Source: Enterococcus silesiacus (GTDB lineage: Bacteria; Bacillota; Bacilli; Lactobacillales; Enterococcaceae). From it: 64,000 nt of DNA. The position numbers and the translations under genes are program-made. Positions within the stretch are counted from its first letter, which is position 1. The number at the start of each line of letters is the position of its first letter. Positions 54,382-63,985 of this stretch are shown here, one piece after another. The DNA lies in contig CP013614.1 in the NCBI GenBank assembly GCA_001465115.1, positions 1,364,001 to 1,428,000 on the forward strand, in the 5' to 3' direction. Below the pieces are notes generated by a model. That model did not search any database. It saw nothing but the letters and a program-made list of their open reading frames with translations, and was not told the origin of the DNA.

Positions 54382-55305
54382 TTAATAATGAGGGATCATT
54401 TTACCTTCTATCACTTGCTTTTGAACCGATAAAATTTTTGTTTCCTCTATCACACTCATCAATATTTTTTTTAATAGCAGATTGTCCTTATGCAGCACGC
54501 AAACTGCTGTACTGGATAAATCATCTTCCACACTGCCTTCAAGAAATTGATAGTTCAAATGATCTAATTTTCGATCCTTGATTTCATCGTAGTTCCAAAT
54601 TCCCACATCGATCATTCCTTGTTCCAACGAATAAATCAATTGATGACTTGGGACTTCGATAAATTCAACTTTTTTACCAGCAGTCGCATTTTCAGTTAGA
54701 ATCTGTTGATCGTACGAATTGTGGTCAATTCCCACTCGCATATGATCTTCGATTTTCGCGCTTTTTGGATTTGAAAAGATCATTACGTGGTTAGACAAAT
54801 AGCTACGAGGGCCAAAATCTTTAAAAATCTCCAACTCACTACCTGCTTCAATTGCTTGCAGTGCAGCTAATTTTGAGACAATCGAAAAATGCATCGTTTT
54901 TTCACTCGTCAAATCCATCCGATCTTTAGAACCTCTTACATAAGCCATGCTTAAAGGAATTTCTGCACGTTGAAACACTTCATACAAACCGGTAGCAAAG
55001 CCTTCATATGTCTTGGAATAAGGTAACGGCATCGTCCCGCGAATCGGACCTTCAATCACAATTTTTTGTAATCGTTGATAATCAATTGTGGTCAAAATTG
55101 TTCCTTGACGCCCCTGACTTACTGTATGAATCATTTGTTCCTCTTTTAAGTAATTCAAAGCGTTCTGAACTGTTCCGCGAGACATCCCATATTTTTCTTG
55201 AAACTCTGAAATCACAGGCATGCGGCTACCTTCAGCTAGTAAAATTAAATCTCCCGATAGTTGTTGAATTGCTTTTCCCGTTTTATTTAGAAATTCCTCT
55301 TGCAT
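54382..55305 (-). CDS. yhfZ: YhfZ, GntR-like transcriptional regulator
   Basis: 307 residues. N-terminal winged helix ISEFQEKYGMSRGTVQNALN is GntR-like. The remaining 230 residues look like a type 2 periplasmic-binding-protein fold with effector pocket. It sits inside the operon and is the obvious candidate for binding the two TACAAAATTTTGTA palindromes upstream of yhfU. Confidence 0.88.
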   Translation of the reverse strand: MQEEFLNKTGKAIQQLSGDLILLAEGSRMPVISEFQEKYGMSRGTVQNALNYLKEEQMIHTVSQGRQGTILTTIDYQRLQKIVIEGPIRGTMPLPYSKTYEGFATGLYEVFQRAEIPLSMAYVRGSKDRMDLTSEKTMHFSIVSKLAALQAIEAGSELEIFKDFGPRSYLSNHVMIFSNPKSAKIEDHMRVGIDHNSYDQQILTENATAGKKVEFIEVPSHQLIYSLEQGMIDVGIWNYDEIKDRKLDHLNYQFLEGSVEDDLSSTAVCVLHKDNLLLKKILMSVIEETKILSVQKQVIEGKMIPHY

Positions 55306-55310
55306 TGGCT

Positions 55311-56411
55311 TTAATTCCCCTCTATTGACTCTTTTATAATTCTAATGATCGTATCTGCACCCGCTCTCATCGGATTGATTCGAATCATTGTTTTGGTACT
55401 TTCTGGTGATGCCGCTCTAAAGGTTCCCGAAAGTCGATAAAACATCGGTACAAATTCATATTTTGATTCAGCGCCTACTGGATTTGGAGCTGCTCCTCGT
55501 TTTTCTGCTTGTTTTAAAACGTCAGCTGCTATCGGCTGATCAAATTCTACGATAATCACTTTTGACTGAGCATTAGCAATAAACGCCTGTTTCACGCCAC
55601 TTACTTCCCCGGCATTTAGACGCGTTTTCACTTCTTCAGAAACCTGAGCTGAAATCGCTAAAGCAACAGGTGCATAAATTAGACCTTGCAACACTGCGAT
55701 TGCTTCAAATCCTTGCACCTGCAGCCCGCCAGAATAATTTTCTTTGCGTAACACTTTGATCAATTCGGCGTCTCCTACAATACAGCCTATACCTTCTGGA
55801 CCTAATAACTTGAAGGTTGAAAAACAAGAGAGATCTGCGCCGCATTCTACACCGATTTTTGGTACTTTTAAAGTAGAATAGTTGTCGTCCGTGATGATCA
55901 CTATATTTTTATTTTGTTTTTTTATTTGTTGAATAACGGCTTCTGGTTGATAAGCGTCATCTGGTTTTTGTCTTGTAAATTGAACGATTGCCAATTGAAT
56001 ATCCTGTTCAGCAATCACACTTTTAATCGCTTCTGGTTGATTAAAATCAGCCACAACTGTATTTAACCCAAGCATCTCAATCGATGTTTGTGTCGTTGGA
56101 TAGACAGGTGCATCGTGAACGAGTATCGTTTTTCCGTATTTTTTACTAGCCGCATAGAGTGACAGACGAATCGCCATGGTTCCTGCACCACGCACCAACA
56201 TTGCGGCATCCGTTGTAAATAATTCTTTCATCACATGCTCTACTTTATTGGTTGTAATTGGCTGATTATACCCAGGTACAACGCCTAAATCGCCACGTGT
56301 TAAGATTTCTGAACCTTCAAAATTTCTCGTAACACAATCAACGATATGAAATTGTTTCTTTGTCGCTTCTTCTAGATTCATGGTTTCTAAAGGGAATGTT
56401 TTCATGCTCAT
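55311..56411 (-). CDS. yhfS: YhfS, PLP-dependent aminotransferase-like protein
   Basis: 366 residues, fold type I. The Schiff-base lysine is in CFSTFKLLGPEGIGCIVGD, and IIITDDNYSTLKVP supplies the PLP-contacting aspartate. VRGAGTMAIRLSLYAASKK is the phosphate-binding segment. E. coli YhfS was annotated as a cysteine desulfurase-like protein; no active-site cysteine loop is clear here. It overlaps php by 4 bases. A second ATG at 56405 is also compatible with the ribosome site. Confidence 0.88.
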   Translation of the reverse strand: MSMKTFPLETMNLEEATKKQFHIVDCVTRNFEGSEILTRGDLGVVPGYNQPITTNKVEHVMKELFTTDAAMLVRGAGTMAIRLSLYAASKKYGKTILVHDAPVYPTTQTSIEMLGLNTVVADFNQPEAIKSVIAEQDIQLAIVQFTRQKPDDAYQPEAVIQQIKKQNKNIVIITDDNYSTLKVPKIGVECGADLSCFSTFKLLGPEGIGCIVGDAELIKVLRKENYSGGLQVQGFEAIAVLQGLIYAPVALAISAQVSEEVKTRLNAGEVSGVKQAFIANAQSKVIIVEFDQPIAADVLKQAEKRGAAPNPVGAESKYEFVPMFYRLSGTFRAASPESTKTMIRINPMRAGADTIIRIIKESIEGN

Positions 56412-57295
56412 CTCACTCCTTGTCCAAAGAAAGTCAGTGGATTATGAATCAGCATTTTTTCAACTGTATCATTCGAAATCCCTGCTTCTTTCATCATTGG
56501 TACAAATGTATCAAGTAAATACGAATAACCAATGCCATTTTTAAATTTCATATTTGATTTCCGGGTAATATCCATTGATAAAAAGACTTGATCAGCGAGC
56601 CCTCTTTTTTCGATTTCTTTTAACATCGACACACGGAGTGCATCGGGTTGATAGTTTTCTTTTCCGATTGTATCAAATTCTACATAGACACCCTGGTCTA
56701 ACATTTTTAAAATGTAATCCAAATTGCCACTTAAATCAACATGTCCGATGACAACGGATGCCAAATCAACGCTATTTTCTTTAAAGAATTGAACTTGTTC
56801 ATGACCATTCGTGCCAAGTGTGGTATGGGTGGTAATTGGCACGCCAGTTTCTTGATGTGCAATCACAGATGCCTCGAAGACTTTTTTCTCATTTGCCGTC
56901 CAACCATCTTTACTTGAACCGATCTCACCGATGATTTCAGCTTTAATCTCTGTATCTGCGATACCATGTTGAATTTCCTTGATCATTAATTTTCCTAAAT
57001 CTGCAACTGACCAATCTGCTACAATATCAGGTAAAAATTTTTCAGTGTAAAAACCTGTTGCTTGGACAATATTGATGCTCGATGCTTCTGCCACTTTTTG
57101 AACATATAATGGATTTCTTTTCATATCTAAATTTGTGACGTCAACAATATTACGAACGCCTTTATCATAAAGTTCTTTATATTCTTTGACTGTTTCTTCA
57201 AAACAATTTAGATTTGTATCGTCGATATTTTTTATGCGAGACAAATCAATTGTCGTATGTTCATGCATATAGGTTATTCCATTTACTAAGCTCAT
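56408..57295 (-). CDS. php: Php, phosphotriesterase homology protein
   Basis: 295 residues, amidohydrolase barrel. Metal ligands: YMHEHTTIDL (HxH), IIGEIGSSKDG with glutamate as bridging residue in place of the carbamylated lysine of phosphotriesterase, TTHTTLGTNG, VIGHVDLSGN and LSMDITRKS. Family members are mostly lactonases or esterases; the substrate is unknown. Same order as in the E. coli cluster. Confidence 0.9.
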   Translation of the reverse strand: MSLVNGITYMHEHTTIDLSRIKNIDDTNLNCFEETVKEYKELYDKGVRNIVDVTNLDMKRNPLYVQKVAEASSINIVQATGFYTEKFLPDIVADWSVADLGKLMIKEIQHGIADTEIKAEIIGEIGSSKDGWTANEKKVFEASVIAHQETGVPITTHTTLGTNGHEQVQFFKENSVDLASVVIGHVDLSGNLDYILKMLDQGVYVEFDTIGKENYQPDALRVSMLKEIEKRGLADQVFLSMDITRKSNMKFKNGIGYSYLLDTFVPMMKEAGISNDTVEKMLIHNPLTFFGQGVR

Positions 57296-57318
57296 TTCGT
57301 TGTCGTCTCCTAAAATTT

Positions 57319-58650
57319 TTAAAGTCCTGGTGGTGTCATTAGATTAAGCAATACTAAAATATTTGAAATCACGCCGACTAATAAGGCACCAACTGGTCCA
57401 ATAGCTAGATCGACCATTTTCTTTTTAAATGTGCCATTTAATACGTAGAGTCCAACAACGAATAAACCACCCCACGCTGGAGCAATCGCTGTTGCTGCAA
57501 TCACACCACCGACAAGTAAAGCAATTTCCAAGACTTTTGTGATTGCTGTTCGAATATTATCGCCAGCATCACGCATTCCTGGGAATCGATCCAACAACAC
57601 GGAGAATTTCGTTAATAGTAAAACTTCGATCGACATCCAAATACCGCCTGCAACAAACGCTAAAAGTGGTTGTCCCATTGCCGCTCCGATCGAGCCGATC
57701 ACAAAAACCATCTTGATACCAGCAGGTGAATACGTTCCTGTAGCAATTCCTGTTGTTACAACTAATGGAATAAATCCAACAACTCGTGCTAATTCGGTCA
57801 AAGCAGCTGAATTAAATTGACCTTCTTGGTATAATGGAGCTGAGAGTGCAGATTCCGTTACAATTGACATCGAAGCCGCCAAAGCAATCAATGCGCCTGA
57901 TAAAGCAAATAAGTACCAATACTTCTTAATTTGTTTTACTCGTTCCGCAAAGATATTTGCCAATTGTGCCTGAGAATCTGTTCTTTCTCTTTTATCATTC
58001 ATCGCATAACTGATCATAAAGATCATCCCAACCAGTAACGCAATCGCATTGGCATTAATGACGATCGTATTGCCATTGGCTAAATTAAACGAACCAAATT
58101 GTGTCGTCACCACTTGGGCCAACACCGTTGCTGAAAATGTGATCATTCCTTTTTTCCAACCATATTGAAGAGCGACAACTAACGCTGGGAAAACAGCAAA
58201 AGCCACTAAAACAACAGACGATACTTGACCAAGACTATCTAGGAAATTATAAGGAAGAATTTCAAATACTTTTTGAATCGTGCCTAGACCAGCCCCCATC
58301 ACAACGCCATAAATCCCACCTACTGCTCCTGCAATCCAGATGGAGTACTTCTTATCATCTGGCAAATAACTGCCAATAATATCTGTTCCTAATAAAACAA
58401 CATGAATAATGATAACACTGGATGCAATAGACTGTGGAATAAACCCAACAATATAGCCAATACCAAACGCTAACGCTGTGGTGCCTAATGCTGATTTTGT
58501 CACTCGTTTTTCACGATATTCTAAAACAATCGGTCTTAGCGCATCGTTAAAAACAGCAATTTTCGTATTCGCCATAATCGTTGTTACAGCACATAACGCT
58601 GCCATGATTACTATGTTTAATGCCATTTCATTACTCCCCCTTAGCTTCAA
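57319..58650 (-). CDS. yhfT: YhfT, membrane transporter-like protein
   Basis: 443 residues with roughly 11-12 membrane helices, starting MALNIVIMAALCAVTTIMAN after a short leader (or at the first ATG). KIAVFNDALRPIVLEYREKR is a highly conserved-looking cytoplasmic loop. It is the only membrane protein of the cluster, so it probably imports the substrate. Its start overlaps the end of yhfU by 20 bases. Confidence 0.88.
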   Translation of the reverse strand: MKLRGSNEMALNIVIMAALCAVTTIMANTKIAVFNDALRPIVLEYREKRVTKSALGTTALAFGIGYIVGFIPQSIASSVIIIHVVLLGTDIIGSYLPDDKKYSIWIAGAVGGIYGVVMGAGLGTIQKVFEILPYNFLDSLGQVSSVVLVAFAVFPALVVALQYGWKKGMITFSATVLAQVVTTQFGSFNLANGNTIVINANAIALLVGMIFMISYAMNDKRERTDSQAQLANIFAERVKQIKKYWYLFALSGALIALAASMSIVTESALSAPLYQEGQFNSAALTELARVVGFIPLVVTTGIATGTYSPAGIKMVFVIGSIGAAMGQPLLAFVAGGIWMSIEVLLLTKFSVLLDRFPGMRDAGDNIRTAITKVLEIALLVGGVIAATAIAPAWGGLFVVGLYVLNGTFKKKMVDLAIGPVGALLVGVISNILVLLNLMTPPGL

Positions 58651-58999
58651 GCGCTTTCATCACATTTGAAATAATAAACTCCATATCTTGTGAAGTGAAA
58701 CCAAAAGCAATTTTCCCAGCAGCAACACTTTGAATGATTTCCTCTTCCGTTGCGGTTGTCCCTGGCATGCCTAATGTTGCTGTTTTATCTCCGCCTAACA
58801 AGGCAATTGCCATTGCTAATGCTCCGCCGCCTCCGGTGTTGCAAGCACCAAAATAGTAGTCTGCTGCACCACTTTTTAATGCCATTGCCGCATCGATATC
58901 CGTTTTTACGGTGATTTCGTAGTTCCCCTTTCCATACTTTTGTAGCAGTTCTTCGATTGTTGCTTTTTCGATTTGTCCGCCTATAACGATCTTTTTCAT
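58631..58999 (-). CDS. yhfU: YhfU, DUF2620 protein
   Basis: 122 residues from the chosen ATG, with GGGAGAG 5 bases upstream. The Gly-rich segment YYFGACNTGGGGALAMAIAL followed by GMPGTTATEEEIIQSVAAGK is characteristic of DUF2620. It is cytosolic and small; first gene of the operon. A role as a soluble partner of the transporter YhfT is possible. Confidence 0.85.
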   Translation of the reverse strand: MKKIVIGGQIEKATIEELLQKYGKGNYEITVKTDIDAAMALKSGAADYYFGACNTGGGGALAMAIALLGGDKTATLGMPGTTATEEEIIQSVAAGKIAFGFTSQDMEFIISNVMKALEAKGE

Positions 59000-59015
59000 G
59001 ATAACTCTCCCTTCG

Positions 59016-59064
59016 TACAAAATTTTGTATATTTAAAATGAAAATAAAAATACAAAATTTTGTA
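59016..59064. promoter_or_regulatory. Twin palindromic operators of the yhf operon
   Basis: Two identical 14-bp perfect palindromes TACAAAATTTTGTA at 59016-59029 and 59051-59064, centres 35 bases apart. They bracket a probable promoter (TTGTAT then TATACA, about 18 bases apart, minus strand), so a bound repressor would cover both -35 and -10. YhfZ is the likely ligand. Confidence 0.8.
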
Positions 59065-59469
59065 TTTTTATTTTCACGGTTATTATAGCATCTTTAGTTT
59101 TGGATGTAAACCCTTTCTGGAAGTTAGCCTGTACTGGAGATTTATTTATAGCTAACATATTACTATTATATTTTTAACCACTGTTTCTTAGTATTAATGA
59201 AATAGGTTCGATTCAGTCTTCTAGCTCTTTTTATTTGATTTTTATCGATAGCTTTATTGAATTCACATTTTACTTCAACTTTTATCAACTAATGTTTTTC
59301 TGAATACTTACGCTAAAAATGACTGTACAATAGTCTTTTTTTCTTTGACTAACTCTAGTTTAGATCCCTCCATAGATACTTTATTCGATATTTGCTATAA
59401 TAAATCAAAGTAGTTTAGAATTAATCTTAAACATAAAATAAAGTATTTAATATAAAGGGACTGGATATT
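59065..59469. other. Intergenic, AT-rich
   Basis: No gene. An extended -10 (TTGCTATAAT, 59392-59401) precedes the Sfp-type gene, with AAAGGGA as ribosome site at about 59455. Confidence 0.45.
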
Positions 59470-60141
59470 ATGCTTCAATTATATTGTATAAACATCACTA
59501 AAGATTTTAGTGATGATAAAATTCAAAATTTACTTCGTTATGTTTCTAATGAAACAAAAGAACGATTTCACAAATTTCATTTTATGGAAGATTCACTAAG
59601 AACCTTATATGGAGAAATATTAGTTCGATATATTAGTAGGACACAATTTAATTTTGACACTCAGCAAATTATTTTTACTAAAAATAAATACGGCAAACCC
59701 TACATAAAGGACAATCCTTTATTTTTTAATATATCTCATTCTGGGGAATGGGTAGTATGTGCCTTCTCTTCTTCTGAAATAGGAATAGATATTGAAAAAA
59801 TCGAAAAATTGAATACCAACATTGCTGAAAACTTTTTTTCTGAATATGAGTACGAAACTCTTTTAAATACTGAAAACAAAAAACAGTTGGACTATTTTTA
59901 TGATATTTGGACTCTAAAAGAAAGTTATTTAAAGTGGTTGGGAACTGGTTTATCCACACCTTTGAATTCTTTTCATTTTCATTTAAATGAAAAAAATATA
60001 GAACTCAATAACAATAAAATCAAAAATAATTTATATTTCAAGCAATATCCAATTCCGGAATATAAATTATCCGTATGCTCTGAAAATAATCATTTTCCTA
60101 AAATAGTAAAAGAGATTAGTGTAAAAGATATCAAATTTTAA
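59470..60141 (+). CDS. Sfp-type 4'-phosphopantetheinyl transferase
   Basis: 223 residues. YGKPYIKDNPLFFNISHSGE, then GIDIEKIEKLNTNIAENFFS and DIWTLKESYLKWLGTGL are the P1-P3 motifs of Sfp enzymes, including the magnesium-binding D-x-E and the W..KE.. helix. It transfers phosphopantetheine from CoA to carrier proteins of peptide or polyketide synthases. No synthase is in the window. Codon use is very AT-rich compared with its left neighbours, hinting at acquisition. Confidence 0.9.
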   Translation: MLQLYCINITKDFSDDKIQNLLRYVSNETKERFHKFHFMEDSLRTLYGEILVRYISRTQFNFDTQQIIFTKNKYGKPYIKDNPLFFNISHSGEWVVCAFSSSEIGIDIEKIEKLNTNIAENFFSEYEYETLLNTENKKQLDYFYDIWTLKESYLKWLGTGLSTPLNSFHFHLNEKNIELNNNKIKNNLYFKQYPIPEYKLSVCSENNHFPKIVKEISVKDIKF

Positions 60142-60543
60142 GCAAACTTTTATAATCACCTACTAACCTCATTTCAAACTAAGGTAGTACCGATAGCATT
60201 CTTATTACTACTTTTTCAATCTTTAAAATCCGATCTAGTATCTTTTCAAAAAAAGAGTTCGAAATGTAGTATCATCAGCACTTCGAACTCAAATCACCTT
60301 GCTATCCACCTATTCTACCGCCTCATAAGTTCCAAAAGCTTACAAATACCATCAGTTGAACATCTGTTATTTTGAGAGATTGGTATTAGTAAGTTACAAC
60401 CGTTGAATTTTTTTAATGACTAAAATCTCCTTATAGACAGTTTGTGATTCTCATAAAAGCCCATATAGGCATCAAACTACTTACAGTTCATAACTCGATT
60501 ATTTAGTTTTAAAAAATTTTGACCACCCTCAAATTTCAAAAAA
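60142..60543. other. Intergenic with one hairpin
   Basis: GAGTTCGAA (60255-60263) and TTCGAACTC (60282-60290), preceded by an A run, form a terminator-like stem for the minus strand. No coding frame is supported. Confidence 0.5.
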
Positions 60544-61305
60544 CTATTCATCCAATGCAACAAATATCCGTTGTGAAACCAAATCTTCACTAGGTAAATA
60601 AAGAATTTCTTGTTTTTTATTTTGCTCTAATATCAGTTTCTGAGATAATTCTCCAATATTCGAATCCATTGATGTTAACTCAGACAGGCTCACAAGATTG
60701 TTGATCTGTTCTAACCGTTCTGGATGTTTTAGTAAATATTTTTCTCCAAATTTTCTATATCTTTCTCTAACAATAGGTCTATACTCATCTATGATGAACT
60801 CAGCAATTGTCGAATTAAAGCTAGAATCACAATGCTCTTTCATTTGATTTGTCAGCTCTTGAATAAGTGCAATCTTATCACCCAACTTCATTCTGATGGC
60901 AATCTCAGAAAGTTCAGCTTGTATACTTAGTTGCTCAGCTTCATACACTATTTTAGTCGTAAAATTAATTTCCTTTATTTTTTCTTCAAGTGCTGTAATT
61001 TTGTCTTTTACAAAGAATACTTTTGGTTCGAAATTTGCTAATGCATCACATTGACGCGATAAACGAACTCTGTATTCAGAGTATACATTCAAAGAATCTT
61101 TCATGAGAGCACGTACCTCTCCTATATCATGAATATCAACATTTTGTTTATTAGCAATCTTTAATAAACGCTCTTTAACAGTCAAAAGCAAACCAATTCT
61201 TTCGTCATTATGATAATCAATAAGCTCATCCAACTTTTCAGATATACTATCTAATTGTACATTTATTTGATGCAAGTAATATTGTCCAGATATTGCAGCT
61301 GCTGC
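60544..61305 (-). CDS. Helical coiled-coil protein, 5' part replaced by hydrolase remnant
   Basis: The open frame runs from 61506, but its first 67 residues belong to a decayed hydrolase (see next entry). From about residue 68 (AAAAISGQYYLHQINVQLDS) onward it is a predicted helical protein of 253 residues with heptad-rich stretches, e.g. KITALEEKIKEINFTTKIVY. I do not recognise a family; the start of the original gene is lost or the hybrid is expressed from MSLSKEYQ. Confidence 0.5.
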   Translation of the reverse strand, partial: AAAAISGQYYLHQINVQLDSISEKLDELIDYHNDERIGLLLTVKERLLKIANKQNVDIHDIGEVRALMKDSLNVYSEYRVRLSRQCDALANFEPKVFFVKDKITALEEKIKEINFTTKIVYEAEQLSIQAELSEIAIRMKLGDKIALIQELTNQMKEHCDSSFNSTIAEFIIDEYRPIVRERYRKFGEKYLLKHPERLEQINNLVSLSELTSMDSNIGELSQKLILEQNKKQEILYLPSEDLVSQRIFVALDE

Positions 61306-61739
61306 TTGAGTGTGGTGCAAATAGTGGCCACCTTCTAAAATATTTACCTCAGACTTTTGACTATCTCTTATTATATCTTCATGAATTGGAACCCATTTAT
61401 CATGATGAAGCTCACTCGTTAAATTCTCAATTGAACTTACTTTATCCGTATCATCACTTACCCCATGTTCCACAACGACAATCTGATATTCTTTTGATAA
61501 ACTCATTCACTAGTGGTTGAAAATCAAATACAGGAGAACCTAGTAACAACACAATGTTTCTTCAACTTTCCCAGTCATTTGAACACGTAGAGATTTGTTA
61601 CCTACTTTCACTTCTGAACCATAAGGGATAATTTTTTTAGTTGAATTTTATTATTTGCGTATATTCCGATAAAAACAAGAAGCACAACCACTAATAAAAT
61701 TCCCACTAAAATACCTAAGATCTTAACTACTTTTTTCAT
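61306..61739 (-). pseudogene. Decayed alpha/beta hydrolase, deleted and frameshifted
   Basis: From ATG 61739 the sequence reads a membrane-anchor start (KKVVKILGILVGILLVVVLL), then after frameshifts YGSEVKVGNKSLRVQMTGK, GSPVFDFQPLVNE and SKEYQIVVVEHG. These are the first strands of an alpha/beta hydrolase. The nucleophile-elbow region is deleted. The frame resumes at KWVPIHEDIIRDSQK and LEGGHYLHHTQ, the family's catalytic-histidine end, before joining the helical protein. Confidence 0.7.
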
Positions 61740-61757
61740 AGTCATTCCTCAAACCTG

Positions 61758-62250
61758 TCAGTTTTCCAAAAATTTTGTTGTTTCTTTTACGATTGTTTCC
61801 ATTTGCGTATGGTGTAAATAATGGGCACCTGGCAATTGAATCAAGTCTCCTTTATCTAACCCTCTCACCTGATCTTGATGCATCTCAAGCCAATTTTTTT
61901 GATTCCTATCATTATCTGCAACAAATAATAAAACAGGCATATTTTTTGGATACGTTAAGCCACGAGAATCAGCGAAGCTATTGCTTAATTCTTGAAGTTC
62001 ATCTTTCATCGCAGGACTACTCATGTTCTTCATCGTCAATAACTTAATCTGTTCAAAGTCAGGGTTATCTTGACTCACGCCTAAACCCGTTTCTGGATTC
62101 ACTTTGATCAACGCTCGAAAAACACCTGCTGTTTTTAAGAAATCAAAGACTGACATATCAATGCCAGGCCAAGGTTGTTCTGGTGTGCTAGAATCAATTC
62201 CCACAAAGCCTTCCAGCAGAAAGTTAGCTTTTTCTGAAGGCTCTAAGGGG
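61758..62250 (-). pseudogene. Alpha/beta hydrolase, C-terminal half only
   Basis: The frame of 148 codons holds the cap and last part of an alpha/beta hydrolase: VLLFVADNDRNQKNWLEMHQ and LPGAHYLHHTQMETIVKET with the catalytic histidine. It can be read upstream to about 62250 (LEPSEKANFLLEGFVGID) but the GxSxG nucleophile part is missing. The sequence NWLEMHQDQVR...HYLHHTQ is paralogous to the neighbouring remnant, so these were tandem copies. A duplicated TTAGAGCCCC lies at the break. Confidence 0.7.
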
Positions 62251-62737
62251 CTCTAAACGTTGATATAACAGTATTCTATTTTTCTAGTGAATACTGTTGT
62301 ATCCCGTTAATTTTTGCCAATTGTAGTTAGTTTTGAGTTAGTTTCAAACTGTTTCACTAAAAAATTATGGATATTTTTTTAATTTTAGTAGTACGATTTC
62401 TATTATGCGAGCTAGAATAAATACTAAAATTTATTGACTACATTCAAATATTCAAAGTTCAAATGTATACAATTTTTTAATTCAAACCAAGTTTCAATCA
62501 AGTAAAAGATTACTTGTAACGTTAATCCAAAAAAAGTAAGTAATTTATTATTCATTTGTTTCAGTCTTTCAAGACGACATCGATAAATAATTTAATCTAG
62601 TAGAATATGGAACAGATTATTAGAAATACTTATTTAATTTCATAATAATTCTCAAAGAACATACTCCAGTATAGAGCATGCTCTTTTTCTTGGTTAAGCG
62701 CGATTTGTTATGAGGCTCAAAAATGAATACAATTATA
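62251..62737. other. Intergenic, AT-rich, no gene seen
   Basis: No frame with a start and ribosome site can be supported. A small AGAGCATGCTCT palindrome near 62675-62686 is the only structure noted. Confidence 0.45.
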
Positions 62738-63985
62738 TTAAATAGTGTTACTTAAAAATTCTATTGGATTTTCATATTTTTCATAGACCCCTACTGTTCT
62801 GAATAATTCTTGCAGTAAGGTTTCTTTTAGTTCAGAATTTCTTTTAATTTCAACAAATAAACACAATAGTTGAGTAGTTGAAATAAGACAATGCTCTCGT
62901 TTCATTGAGTAATCCAACATTTGTTTAGGAAATATAGCTTCGTTTCTTTCGGATATATCCTTTTGACGAAAACCATTTACAATAAGAACTGCTTTAGGCA
63001 TTACTTCATATTTTTCGAAAAATTCAGAAACCCATTTTTCTAACTGTGCAGCATGCTTTTCCCCTGCGCTTTTAGACACACCTTTTATTTCAATAACAAG
63101 TCTTGTATCTTTATAAATAAAAATACCATCAGCTCTATTAAAATCAGTTTCTCTACTTTCAAGTCCTAGTTCAATTAACATTTGAGATACTATAGTTTCC
63201 AATTCTTTTCCACTTGATACGAGAGCTAGTTTGTATTTTTGAATACTCATCAAGGAAGTTTCAAGTTTTTCTTTCTGAATTTCTAAATTTTCCATCTTTT
63301 TTGTTACTGAATCTATTTCAAACTCTATCTTTTTCTCTTCCAATATATTATATTTTTTTGTCCATTTTGGTAAATCAAATTCTTCTAATGAATAGTTCAG
63401 TTCTTCTTGTATTTCATCCATCACATGTAACAAACTATTTATTATATCTCTGTATTTTTTTTCATTTGGATAAATTTCACTATCAAAATTTACTGGAAAC
63501 AATATTAGGTGGCCTTTGTCATAACCATAATCTTGAGATACTACTTTTTTTGTATTTTTAATATATCCCAAATCAATTTTATTTTTTGATTGTGTGTCAA
63601 AATAGTAATGATATTCAAAAAGCAAACCATTCACATTAAATAATTTTTCATATATGTCATGAGTGACCACTTCCATTGATTCTCCTGAACCAGAAACCGG
63701 ACTAATTCCATCTGGTAATAACGAAAATAAGCTTATTTGTTTTTCTTGCTTAAATTTACCTGCATAAACAGAATACAGAGAATCTTTAGGAGGAATAATA
63801 TACACTGTTTTCCCCATAGCTAATAATTTTAAAATTTCTTGTTTTCTCCTATTAAAGTCTTCTATAAGAGCATATGAGTCCACTTCATCAAATAATGGTT
63901 TTCCTTTAAAATATTTATAACCATCATTTGAAAAATGATCGTTTTCTCTTCTATATTCCTTTACTATACAATTGAGATCAATCAT
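62738..63985 (-). CDS. PD-(D/E)XK nuclease-like protein, possibly 5' incomplete
   Basis: At least 415 residues. The middle has a coiled-coil segment (KKIEFEIDSVTKKMENLEIQ), followed by a restriction-endonuclease-like core: LGLESRETDFNRADGIFIYK, then RLVIEIKGVSKSAGEKHAAQ, with D and E-x-K of the nuclease motif. The N-terminal 190 residues are unrecognised. There is no ribosome site before the ATG at 63985 and the frame stays open to 64000, so the true start may lie beyond the window. A DNA-targeting or defence role is possible but not shown. Confidence 0.65.
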   Translation of the reverse strand: MIDLNCIVKEYRRENDHFSNDGYKYFKGKPLFDEVDSYALIEDFNRRKQEILKLLAMGKTVYIIPPKDSLYSVYAGKFKQEKQISLFSLLPDGISPVSGSGESMEVVTHDIYEKLFNVNGLLFEYHYYFDTQSKNKIDLGYIKNTKKVVSQDYGYDKGHLILFPVNFDSEIYPNEKKYRDIINSLLHVMDEIQEELNYSLEEFDLPKWTKKYNILEEKKIEFEIDSVTKKMENLEIQKEKLETSLMSIQKYKLALVSSGKELETIVSQMLIELGLESRETDFNRADGIFIYKDTRLVIEIKGVSKSAGEKHAAQLEKWVSEFFEKYEVMPKAVLIVNGFRQKDISERNEAIFPKQMLDYSMKREHCLISTTQLLCLFVEIKRNSELKETLLQELFRTVGVYEKYENPIEFLSNTI

